From Terriglobia bacterium (lineage in GTDB: Bacteria > Acidobacteriota > Terriglobia > UBA7540): a DNA stretch of 10,679 nt. The DNA lies in NCBI GenBank assembly GCA_030040295.1, contig JASHTZ010000035.1, forward strand, positions 1 through 10,679, in the 5' to 3' direction. Numbering within the stretch: the stretch's first letter is position 1; the number at the start of each line of letters is the position of its first letter. The notes under the pieces were generated by a model. It was not told where the DNA came from and searched no databases. It saw only the letters and a list, made by a program, of their open reading frames with translations. The position numbers and the translations under genes are program-made. Below are positions 1 through 5,982 of this stretch, in pieces.

Positions 1-240
1 GGACCGTATCCCGCGCAGTGCGATGTCCCGGTCACGCGCAAGGGGAATTCGTGGTATCTGCATTTTCTTTCGCCGAATCAACGCGCGGCGTCACTCGCTG
101 GGGTGGGCGAACCCAAATCCGCGCGCGTGCTCCGCACTGGTGAGAGCGCGGCGTGGAAGAACGACTCTCGGCATCTCGTATTGACCCTGCCGGCGGGCGA
201 TCCGATCGAGCTTGATGAAGTTGTGGAGGTGCGGTGGTGA
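1..240 (+). CDS. GH29 alpha-L-fucosidase-like protein, C-terminal end only (partial)
   Basis: The reading frame is open from base 1 and ends in TGA at 238-240, giving the last 79 residues of a protein whose start lies outside the window. It was identified through its downstream neighbour: a gapless hand alignment with the last 79 residues of the gene at 323-1681 gives 47 identities, including GPYP, DVPVT, WY-HFL, GES and the terminal LDEVVEVR. This is the small beta-rich C-terminal part found after the catalytic barrel in GH29 enzymes, so no catalytic residue can be checked. It ends 82 nt before the next start, in the same direction, so the two are probably co-transcribed tandem paralogues. 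Function is inferred from the neighbour only. Confidence 0.8.
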   Translation, partial: GPYPAQCDVPVTRKGNSWYLHFLSPNQRAASLAGVGEPKSARVLRTGESAAWKNDSRHLVLTLPAGDPIELDEVVEVRW

Positions 241-322
241 AATCCGTGGCCAATCTTTTTCCGGCGCGAAGTTATTCGGGCATTGCTGGTTCGCCGGACT
301 GAAAACGAAATCCAGGGGAAGA

Positions 323-1681
323 ATGAATCGACGTAATTTTATTCAAACTTTTTCCACGGCTGCACTGGCGGGAATCTCAGGTGCACGAGGTCGTGTCGCC
401 GCGTCGTCGCGCAAGCCGCTTCCGGCATGGTTTCACCGCGCCGGACTCGGCCTTTTTCTCCACTGGGGACCGGCCAGTGTGGGTGCGGTAGAAATTTCCT
501 GGGGAATGTTTGAGGACGTTCACCCGCCCAATCCGTTCTGGCCGGTGGCGAAGTACGACGTGTTGTTCGATCGATTCGACCCGCAGAATTACGACCCGGA
601 CCGCTGGATGGAGGCTGCGGCGAAGGCTGGGTTCAAATACTCGGTGCTGGTGGCGCGCCACGTGGATGGTTACGCATTATGGCCAAGCGATTTCGGCTCC
701 CTCAGCACCAAGCAGAAAATGCGTGGCCGCGACATTCTGCGCCCCTATGTCGAAGCGTGCCGGAAAAATGGATTAAGAGTCGGCTTTTATTATTGCCCCA
801 CCGATTGGACCTACAATCCGCCCGGCTGGCCGCATCGCGCATTTCCACGCCGCGACCCGGGTTTTCATCATTCGAGCCCGCAGAAACTCGGAATACCGAA
901 ATTTGTCGAGATGCCCGCTGCCGAGATGCAGAAGTATTTTGAGCAGTTCTACGCTTACGTGAAGGGACAGGTGGGAGAATTAATGACGCGCTATGGGCAG
1001 ATCGATCTGCTGTGGTGGGACGGGTACGACTGGCCGGAAACGGTGGACATTCACGGGGATGAAATGCAGAGCTACGTCCTGGGCCTTCAGCCCAACATCG
1101 TGCTGAACGACCGGTATTGCCACTGGACTGACCTCACCAGAAAATGGGGAGACTACGACACGCACTTTGAAGCGAAGGACCCGAAGAAGCGTCCCGCAGG
1201 GGTTTGGGAACAATGCGAGCAGATCTGCGTGGGCTGGAGCTGGCGGGGCGAGAATGCTCCGTGCCGGCCTGCCAGCCACCTGATCGAGCGGCTGGTGAGG
1301 AATCGCGCCTGGGGCGGCAATTATCTACCCGATTTCGGCCCGCGGCCCGACGGAACATTGTCGCCGGTCCATTACGCAATTTGCGAAGAAATGGCGGCGT
1401 GGATGAAGCACAGCAGCGACTCGGTGTTTGATGTCGAGGCGGGACCCTACCCTGAGCGCAGCGACGTTCCGGTGACCGTGAAAGGCAGCATGTGGTACGT
1501 GCATTTTCTTCCCGGGCAGAAAACGGCGGCCACCTTGACGGGAGTGCAAGAGCCCAAGGAAGCGCGGCTGTCACGGAGCGGCGAATCCGCACCCTGGCAG
1601 AAAGTGAATGACGGAATTGTGCTGACGCTCCCCGGCGGCTCGCCGGATTCTCTTGATGAAGTTGTGGAAGTCAGGTTCTAA
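323..1681 (+). CDS. Tat-exported GH29 alpha-L-fucosidase-like glycoside hydrolase
   Basis: A 452-residue protein of the glycoside hydrolase 29 family, enzymes that release terminal alpha-L-fucose from glycans by a retaining mechanism. It begins with a twin-arginine signal (MNRRNFIQTF, then a hydrophobic stretch to about residue 27), so export in folded form is expected. GH29 landmarks in order: LFLHWG (residues 44-49), EISWG (57-61), KYSVLVARHVDGYALW (105-120), GFYYCPTDW (154-162), IDLLWWDG (227-234, with D233 as likely nucleophile), NDRY, and GNYLPDFGPRPDG near 332-344, followed by a short beta-rich C-terminal domain. ATG 323 is chosen because AGGGGA lies just upstream and the Tat motif begins there; the in-frame ATG at 212 would overlap the previous gene and bury the signal. 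The usual active-site His-His pair is His113-Val114 here, so substrate preference may differ. It could act on a related 6-deoxy sugar. Confidence 0.88.
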   Translation: MNRRNFIQTFSTAALAGISGARGRVAASSRKPLPAWFHRAGLGLFLHWGPASVGAVEISWGMFEDVHPPNPFWPVAKYDVLFDRFDPQNYDPDRWMEAAAKAGFKYSVLVARHVDGYALWPSDFGSLSTKQKMRGRDILRPYVEACRKNGLRVGFYYCPTDWTYNPPGWPHRAFPRRDPGFHHSSPQKLGIPKFVEMPAAEMQKYFEQFYAYVKGQVGELMTRYGQIDLLWWDGYDWPETVDIHGDEMQSYVLGLQPNIVLNDRYCHWTDLTRKWGDYDTHFEAKDPKKRPAGVWEQCEQICVGWSWRGENAPCRPASHLIERLVRNRAWGGNYLPDFGPRPDGTLSPVHYAICEEMAAWMKHSSDSVFDVEAGPYPERSDVPVTVKGSMWYVHFLPGQKTAATLTGVQEPKEARLSRSGESAPWQKVNDGIVLTLPGGSPDSLDEVVEVRF

Positions 1682-1751
1682 GTGGTCCGATGGGTCTCAG
1701 GCACAAAGTCTCACAAACCTACTGATTCGGCCGGCATCTGAAGCGATTCAA

Positions 1752-2048
1752 TTATCCTCCGGCGATGGCGCCGATCACCATAAATGGCTCGGTGCCCGTC
1801 GCCACGGCTTCCGGGAGCGGCGAATCAGGCGCTTCGTGCGACCAATCTTCCTGACAGGCAAAAAACCGGATGAAAGGCCGGCGCTTGAAGGTGACGTGAT
1901 CGCGCATGGTGCCGCACAAAACCGGGAAGCGCGCCTCGATCGCGTCAAGCACCGACCGCTGCGTCACCGGCCCCTGGACCTCAACCTGCACCTCACCCTC
2001 AACGCGCGCCAAAGTGCGCAGGTGTTGCGGCAAAATCACTCGAATCAT
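1752..2048 (-). CDS. MoaD/ThiS-like ubiquitin-fold protein with C-terminal Gly-Gly
   Basis: A 98-residue protein resembling MoaD/ThiS beta-grasp proteins. It starts with a beta strand (MIRVILPQHL), has LLD-type spacing in SVLDAIEARFPVL, a strand containing FIRFFA, and ends exactly in GAIAGG before TAA. In this family the terminal Gly-Gly is adenylated by an E1-like enzyme (MoeB/ThiF type) and then carries sulfur as a thiocarboxylate or is conjugated. Its ATG overlaps the stop codon of the upstream propeller gene as ATGA, which implies translational coupling and equal expression. No molybdopterin, thiamin or cysteine-synthase genes are in view, so a role in MoCo synthesis is not supported. Small beta-grasp proteins paired with BNR-repeat proteins are, from memory, recurrent in soil bacteria, but their function is unknown to me. 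Confidence 0.8.
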   Translation of the reverse strand: MIRVILPQHLRTLARVEGEVQVEVQGPVTQRSVLDAIEARFPVLCGTMRDHVTFKRRPFIRFFACQEDWSHEAPDSPLPEAVATGTEPFMVIGAIAGG

Positions 2049-3340
2049 TGAAGCGTCTGGACCTCAACGGAAAGCACAGCCGGCAAATCGCGGACAATGG
2101 GCTCCCAGGTGTCTCCCGCGTCGGCGGACGCGTAGACCTGACCACCCGTGGTGCCGAAATAAATGCCGCAGGAATCGAGCTGATCCACAGCCATAGCGTC
2201 GCGCAGCACATTGACGTAGCAATCGCGTTGCGGCAGGCCTTTGGTGAGCGCTTCCCACTCATTCCCGCCGGTGCGGCTGCGGTAGACGCGGAGTTTGCCG
2301 TCCATGGGGAAGTGTTCCCCATCGCTCTTGATGGGCACCACGTAAACAGTCTCCGGTTCGTGGGCGTGAACGTCGATCACGAATCCGAAATCCGTGGGAA
2401 GATTTCCGCTCACCTCGTGCCACATATCGCCCGCGTTGTCGCTGCGCATCACATCCCAGTGCTTTTGCATAAAGAGCACGTTGGGGCGGGCTTTGTTCAA
2501 AGCGATTCGGTGGACGCAGTGGCCGATTTCCGCCGTAGGGTCGGGAATATACTTCGACCTCAAACCCTGATTAATGGGTTTCCAGGTCATGCCGCCATCG
2601 TCGGTGCGGAATGCGCCCGCTGCGGAGATGGCCACATAAATTCTGCCGGGATCGCTCGGGTCAATGAGGATCGTGTGGAGGCACAGGCCGCCGGCGCCTG
2701 GCTGCCATTTGGGTCCCGTGCCATGTCCGCGCAGCCCGGCGAGTTCGTGCCACGTGTGGCCGCCGTTGGTCGTGCGAAAGATGGCGGCATCTTCAATGCC
2801 TGCGTATGCGGTGTCAGGGTCGGTGATTGAGGGTTCGAGATGCCACACGCGCTTGAATTCCCAAGGGTGCTGCGTTCCGTCGTACCATTGATGGGTCGTG
2901 AGTGGCTTGCCGGTCTCCGGCGTCGTATCGTAAACAAATTTGTTGCTCTGCCCGGAGGGAAAATCGCCGGGCTGCGGCACCTTCTCGCCCCCCGGTGTCT
3001 CCCATGTTTTGCCGCCGTCGCTTGAGCGCCGAATGAGCTGGCCGAACCATCCGCTGGTTTGAGAAACGTAGATGCGGTTGGGATCTGCGGGAGATCCCTT
3101 CATGTGGTAAATCTCCCACCCGGCAAAGTGCGGGCCGTTCACATTCCACTTCTCGCGTTTGCCGTCGGACTCGAGGATGAATGCGCCCTTGCGCGTTCCC
3201 ACCAGCACGCGCACGCTGCTCAAACCGGACGCCATGCCTGCCGATTTGAGCGCCGGCGGGTGAGCGTTGATCGTCATTCGGTTCGAATGCCTGCGCGTTT
3301 TCGAATCCGTCAATCTGCCCTTGGATTTCTTCATCTTCAT
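2045..3340 (-). CDS. BNR/Asp-box beta-propeller protein (sialidase-like fold, cytosolic)
   Basis: A 431-residue protein with six bacterial-neuraminidase-type Asp boxes (S/T-x-D/N-x-G-x-T-W and variants): SSDGGKTW at 106-113, TTNGGHTW at 190-197, TDDGGMTW at 246-253, SDNAGDMW at 300-307, SRTGGNEW at 355-362 and SADAGDTW at 405-412. These mark beta-propeller blades; VRVLVGTRKGAFIL (43-56) is the usual first strand of this group. Annotation pipelines often call such proteins exo-alpha-sialidase or glycosyl hydrolase, but I see no conserved sialidase arginine triad, so catalysis is unproven. ATG at 3338-3340 is chosen because GGAGG precedes it by 7 nt; the frame stays open further upstream but would run into the HxlR gene. 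The N-terminus is basic (MKMKKSKGR) with no hydrophobic segment, so the protein should be cytosolic. Its TGA overlaps the start of the MoaD-like gene. It lies 68 nt after the HxlR gene, probably in one operon. Confidence 0.85.
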   Translation of the reverse strand: MKMKKSKGRLTDSKTRRHSNRMTINAHPPALKSAGMASGLSSVRVLVGTRKGAFILESDGKREKWNVNGPHFAGWEIYHMKGSPADPNRIYVSQTSGWFGQLIRRSSDGGKTWETPGGEKVPQPGDFPSGQSNKFVYDTTPETGKPLTTHQWYDGTQHPWEFKRVWHLEPSITDPDTAYAGIEDAAIFRTTNGGHTWHELAGLRGHGTGPKWQPGAGGLCLHTILIDPSDPGRIYVAISAAGAFRTDDGGMTWKPINQGLRSKYIPDPTAEIGHCVHRIALNKARPNVLFMQKHWDVMRSDNAGDMWHEVSGNLPTDFGFVIDVHAHEPETVYVVPIKSDGEHFPMDGKLRVYRSRTGGNEWEALTKGLPQRDCYVNVLRDAMAVDQLDSCGIYFGTTGGQVYASADAGDTWEPIVRDLPAVLSVEVQTLQ

Positions 3341-3347
3341 GGCAAGC

Positions 3348-3352
3348 CCTCC
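3348..3352 (-). promoter_or_regulatory. Shine-Dalgarno GGAGG of the BNR propeller gene
   Basis: CCTCC on the + strand reads GGAGG on the coding strand, 7 nt before ATG 3340. It fixes the start of the propeller gene among several in-frame candidates: two further ATGs lie downstream (residues 22 and 36), and the open frame also continues upstream. Confidence 0.75.
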
Positions 3353-3359
3353 AGTTGGG

Positions 3360-3388
3360 ATTTTACCTTCGCAAGAGACGAATGCCAG
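3360..3388 (-). promoter_or_regulatory. Possible internal promoter for the propeller/MoaD-like pair
   Basis: On the minus strand CTGGCA (3388-3383, 4/6 to the -35 consensus) and TAAAAT (3365-3360, 5/6 to the -10) are 17 nt apart in the 68-nt gap after the HxlR gene. Transcription would begin almost at the GGAGG, an unusually short leader, so this is weak. A second -10-like GATAAT lies at 3404-3399 without a convincing -35. Read-through from the HxlR gene is an alternative. Confidence 0.25.
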
Positions 3389-3408
3389 CCTTGCGTGTAT
3401 TATCTGCC

Positions 3409-3873
3409 TCAGCGGTTGCGGCGCGAAACCTCGAACCTTGGCAATAACGGCGTTGGATCCTTCTCTCGCCAGCGCCGCCGGGCTTCCGCAAGGACTTTCA
3501 CCCGATTGCTGGCCATTGTGTCGATCACTGCACAAGGCGCGCCGGTCTTCTCGTGCCGCGCACCCCAGATCAGTAACTCGAGCAACACAGGCGCAAGGTC
3601 AATTCCTTTTTCCGTCAACCGGTAGTTCGCCCTGCGCCTGTCCGTCGCTTCCTTTTCCGCCGTTATGATCCCCGACGCCTCAAGCTTGCGCAAACGGTCC
3701 GCGAGGATATTTGTCGAGATCCCTTCACCAGAATGCTGAAAGTCCCGATACGACTTCAGCCCGCGAACCATTAAGTCGCGGATGATCAACAGCGACCAGC
3801 GGTCGCCCAGTAACTCGAGAGAAACGCTCACCGGGCAGCCCGACCGGTGCTTGATTTTGACCTTCCCGCCCAC
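3409..3873 (-). CDS. HxlR/YodB-family winged-helix transcriptional regulator
   Basis: A 154-residue DNA-binding protein. The HxlR signature is plain: SGCPVSVSLELLGDRWSLLI (residues 11-30), then RDLM, FQHSGEGISTNILADRLRKL (recognition-helix region), GIITAEKE, and the wing YRLTEKGIDLAPVLLELLIW. Members are dimeric repressors or activators. The subset with a conserved N-terminal Cys (here Cys13 in SGCPVS) includes YodB-like sensors of quinones and electrophiles; Cys sensing here is inference. The start is taken as GTG at 3873-3871. The frame stays open to ATG 4071, but that extension would cover the operator palindrome and run into the DinB gene, and its sequence has no family resemblance. No ribosome site precedes GTG 3873, and the predicted transcript start falls about at that codon, so the mRNA may be leaderless. 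The last 25 residues are basic and unusually long for the family. Confidence 0.88.
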   Translation of the reverse strand: MGGKVKIKHRSGCPVSVSLELLGDRWSLLIIRDLMVRGLKSYRDFQHSGEGISTNILADRLRKLEASGIITAEKEATDRRRANYRLTEKGIDLAPVLLELLIWGARHEKTGAPCAVIDTMASNRVKVLAEARRRWREKDPTPLLPRFEVSRRNR

Positions 3874-3880
3874 TTTTGAA

Positions 3881-3909
3881 AGGCTACAGGAGTCACTTGC
3901 AAATTGCAA
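3881..3909 (-). promoter_or_regulatory. Predicted promoter of the HxlR gene
   Basis: Minus strand: TTGCAA at 3909-3904 as -35 (4/6 to consensus), 17-nt spacer, TAGCCT at 3886-3881 as -10 (3/6). The -35 and the first half of the spacer lie inside the 17-bp palindrome, the usual geometry for an autorepressor. Expected transcription start is near 3874, next to GTG 3873. Confidence 0.4.
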
Positions 3910-3911
3910 GT
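3895..3911. promoter_or_regulatory. 17-bp perfect palindrome, candidate HxlR operator
   Basis: ACTTGCAAATTGCAAGT is an 8+1+8 perfect inverted repeat, centred on 3903. It lies 22 bp upstream of the HxlR start and overlaps its predicted -35. Dimeric winged-helix regulators of this family bind dyads of this size in their own promoters, so autoregulation is the natural reading. It is about 57 bp upstream of the -35 of the divergent DinB promoter, so control of that gene is possible but less direct. Confidence 0.7.
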
Positions 3912-3967
3912 CAGATGGGGCAGCCTGGGTCCGATGGATTTTCCTCAATACCCCCAACGAGAGTGGC

Positions 3968-3996
3968 TTGACGCGCGATGAAGTTGGTGCGCTAAT
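3968..3996 (+). promoter_or_regulatory. Predicted sigma70-type promoter of the DinB-family gene
   Basis: TTGACG at 3968-3973 (5/6 to TTGACA), a 17-nt spacer, and GCTAAT at 3991-3996 (4/6 to TATAAT). Transcription would begin near 4003, giving a leader of about 54 nt before ATG 4057. Confidence 0.45.
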
Positions 3997-4043
3997 GGAA
4001 CGGATGAAAATTGTTCGAACAGGTTTTCGCACCCCTCTCAGCG

Positions 4044-4048
4044 AGGAG
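4044..4048 (+). promoter_or_regulatory. Shine-Dalgarno AGGAG that decides the DinB start
   Basis: AGGAG is only 2 nt before the first ATG (4051) but 8 nt before the second in-frame ATG (4057). The second spacing is normal, so 4057 is preferred. Confidence 0.65.
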
Positions 4049-4056
4049 AAATGAGT

Positions 4057-4548
4057 ATGGCGGCGACACACCCTTACGCGCAGTTGCTCGGCAACCGCGA
4101 TCCTTTGGAAGTATTAGGCGAAACTCAGGAAAGGATTCCCGCCATTGCGCAAGCGCTCGGGCGGTCGGGGTTGAAGCGCACCTACGCGCCGGGAAAGTGG
4201 ACGGCCGCCCAGGTGCTTGCCCACTTGGCGGACTGCGAAATGGCCTTCGGATTTCGCGTCCGGCAGATTCTTGCAGAGCCGGGCGTGACGATCCAGCCCT
4301 TCGACCAGGACCTGTGGGCGAAGCATTACGACCAAGTTGACGGCCTGCAGGCCGCCTTAACATTTAAAGCCGTGCGGGACTGGAACCTGGCGCTTTTCCG
4401 CCGGCTGGGTCGGGACGAGCTGGAGAAGACGGCTAGGCACCCGGAGCGTGGGCCGGAGTCAGCGGGAACTGTAATCCGGATCATCGCCGGCCACACACTC
4501 AATCACCTGGCGCAGCTTGAAACCATCCTGGGCGGCAAAACTGCCTAG
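4057..4548 (+). CDS. DinB/YfiT-like four-helix-bundle protein (putative metal-dependent)
   Basis: A 163-residue protein of the DinB superfamily, four-helix bundles that usually bind a divalent metal through three histidines. The sequence shows KWTAAQVLAHLAD with His56 near the end of the second helix and GHTLNHLAQLE with His146 and His150 in the last helix, the expected H...HxxxH triad. Members include thiol transferases (bacillithiol or mycothiol S-transferase, maleylpyruvate isomerase) and many damage-inducible proteins of unknown role; the substrate cannot be read from sequence. There is no signal peptide, so it is cytosolic. It is divergent from the HxlR gene with its own predicted promoter, and its end lies 10 bp from the convergent CYTH gene. 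Thiol-transferase-like function next to a Cys-containing HxlR sensor would be a sensible stress pair, but that is inference. Confidence 0.83.
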   Translation: MAATHPYAQLLGNRDPLEVLGETQERIPAIAQALGRSGLKRTYAPGKWTAAQVLAHLADCEMAFGFRVRQILAEPGVTIQPFDQDLWAKHYDQVDGLQAALTFKAVRDWNLALFRRLGRDELEKTARHPERGPESAGTVIRIIAGHTLNHLAQLETILGGKTA

Positions 4549-4558
4549 CGGCAATTTA

Positions 4559-5086
4559 TCAGCGCCGGCCCGATTTGCGTTTCTTGAGGATCAAATCGGA
4601 GTAGGAAAGCGAGACAACGTCCGACGCGGGAATAGCAAAGAGTTTTTGAAACCGTGCCGCCTGGGCTCTGACCTTGCGAATATCGCCGGTTCGCGTCATG
4701 GCCTCCACTTCCACAAACGCTCCCAGGCTTCGAACATGATCGAGATGAATCTTGACGTTTCCGATGAAATAAATTTCCCGCCGCTTAGACACCACGGCAA
4801 GGACCTTCAGGGCAGAGGACAGAATCGCGCGTACGGAGTTGCGGCGCGGCAGGAGCATCATTTCGACGGCGGAGCGCCGGGCGCGCGCGGTATTGGTGCG
4901 GCGATAAAAGATAAGTGAGTTTTCAATGCGACCTTCGCGAATTTTCAATCGTCCTGCCGGAATTCGGAAATACGTGTCCACCTGGCGGTCCGTCCCCAGG
5001 AAGCGCGCGTGGTGACGCTTCAAAAGGTCGCGAACGTGTGCGGCGTTGCGAAGATAAGCTTTGAACTCGAAGTTGAGGACTTTCAT
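4559..5086 (-). CDS. CYTH-domain protein, class IV adenylate cyclase-like
   Basis: A 175-residue CYTH-fold protein. The family folds into a beta tunnel that binds triphosphates; members are CyaB-type adenylate cyclases, thiamine triphosphatases and inorganic triphosphatases. Visible blocks: NFEFKA (5-10) at the position of the ExExK signature, DTYFRIPAGRLKIREG, LIFYRRTN, VKIHLDHVRSLGAFVEVE and YSDLIL. This order matches the subgroup annotated as class IV adenylate cyclase. The first Glu of ExExK is Asn5 here, while Glu7 and Lys9 remain, as I recall for other members of the subgroup. ATG 5086 is preferred over ATG 5104 because the CYTH strand starts right after it and GGGGA lies about 9-10 nt upstream. 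It is divergent from endonuclease V and convergent with the DinB gene, so it is probably monocistronic. Whether it makes cAMP or hydrolyses a triphosphate is undecided. Confidence 0.82.
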   Translation of the reverse strand: MKVLNFEFKAYLRNAAHVRDLLKRHHARFLGTDRQVDTYFRIPAGRLKIREGRIENSLIFYRRTNTARARRSAVEMMLLPRRNSVRAILSSALKVLAVVSKRREIYFIGNVKIHLDHVRSLGAFVEVEAMTRTGDIRKVRAQAARFQKLFAIPASDVVSLSYSDLILKKRKSGRR

Positions 5087-5231
5087 GGGTACGAATCCCC
5101 GCATCGGCGGTTACGTTTAGAATTTGTAGATGGTTGCGACCGAGCCTTTGTGAACCTCTCCCCCCATGCGACCAGGGATCCTTTTCGGGTGGAAGGGCAA
5201 GCGAGGCCTATTCTCTCACGAGCGTGGACGG

Positions 5232-5942
5232 ATGAAAACGAAAATTCGAACCCGATGGAACGTTACCCCACGCGAAGCGGTGCGGCGACAGCGATTGTGG
5301 CGGGACAAAGTTGAGTCGCACGATCGTTTTGGGCGATTGCGATACGTGGCGGGCGCGGACGTGGCATTTGATCCGCAAACCGACATGGCGTTTGCCGGGG
5401 TGCTTGTTTACCGTTTTCCGGAACTCACCGAGGTGGAGCGGCAAATGGCGCAGCGAAAGCTGCGTTTCCCGTATGTCCCGGGGCTGCTTTCCTTCCGTGA
5501 AAGTCCGGTTTTGTTGACAGCCTTGGCGAAATTGCGAACCAAACCCGGTGTGATTCTGGTTGATGGGCACGGCTTAGCGCATCCTCGCCGTTTTGGAATC
5601 GCCTGCCACCTGGGTGTGGTTCTTGACGTACCGACCATTGGATGTGCCAAGTCCATATTGGTGGGTGAAGCGGCTGAACTGGGTGTTCATACGGGGGCTC
5701 GAGCGCCCTTAATGGATCACGGTGAAAGAGTCGGCATGGTGCTCCGCACGCGCGATAAAGTTAATCCCATTTATGTCAGTGTTGGGCACCGCGTTTCGCT
5801 GAATTCCGCCGTGCGCATCGTGAGCCGTTGCATTGACGGATTTCGCATTCCTAAACCCACGCGCGAGGCGGACCAATGGGTGCGTAATCTGCGGCGAGCG
5901 TTTCAAGAACAAAATGAGAAATCCGTCTTCGGCGCTCGATAG
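5232..5942 (+). CDS. nfi: Endonuclease V (deoxyinosine 3'-endonuclease)
   Basis: A 236-residue DNA-repair nuclease that cuts the second phosphodiester bond 3' to deoxyinosine, starting repair of deaminated adenine. Conserved blocks: VAGADVAF with metal-ligand Asp43; FPYVPGLLSFRE (79-90) with the base-sensing wedge Tyr81 and metal-ligand Glu90; LVDGHGLAHPRRFG with Asp111; TIGCAKS with Lys140; YVSVGHRVSL (181-190); and IPKPTREAD near the end. All main catalytic residues are present, and the length fits bacterial Nfi. ATG 5232 is chosen because it gives the usual N-terminus; an in-frame ATG at 5166 would add 22 residues unlike the family and has only pyrimidines upstream. Ribosome-site support for 5232 is weak (GGACGG directly before it). 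The next gene starts 40 nt later, so co-transcription is likely. Confidence 0.93.
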   Translation: MKTKIRTRWNVTPREAVRRQRLWRDKVESHDRFGRLRYVAGADVAFDPQTDMAFAGVLVYRFPELTEVERQMAQRKLRFPYVPGLLSFRESPVLLTALAKLRTKPGVILVDGHGLAHPRRFGIACHLGVVLDVPTIGCAKSILVGEAAELGVHTGARAPLMDHGERVGMVLRTRDKVNPIYVSVGHRVSLNSAVRIVSRCIDGFRIPKPTREADQWVRNLRRAFQEQNEKSVFGAR

Positions 5943-5982
5943 GGTCAAGAGGCACTTCCTGGGTATTGAGGGTCACCAACTG

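Noticed and set aside
260..298. Inverted repeat TCCGGCG (260-266) / CGCCGGA (292-298) between the two GH29 genes
   Set aside because: Only 7-bp arms with a 25-nt loop and no T run; likely chance in GC-rich DNA, and not a terminator.
212..322. Upstream in-frame ATG at 212 as start of the complete GH29 gene
   Set aside because: It lies inside the end of the preceding gene and would bury the twin-arginine signal; ATG 323 has a ribosome site.
1134..1592. Leftward 152-codon open frame opposite the GH29 gene
   Set aside because: Low-complexity Arg/Pro/Ser-rich translation and antisense to a well-supported gene.
2048..2830. Rightward 260-codon open frame opposite the BNR gene
   Set aside because: It is antisense to a gene with six clear Asp boxes; the high-GC codon bias of that gene keeps the opposite frame open.
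3782..4054. Rightward 90-codon open frame ending at the DinB start with an ATGA overlap
   Set aside because: It runs antisense through the HxlR coding region and across the operator and DinB promoter; its sequence shows no recognisable domain.
5166..5231. ATG 5166 as start of endonuclease V
   Set aside because: Only pyrimidines precede it and the 22 extra residues do not resemble the family; a later experiment could reverse this.
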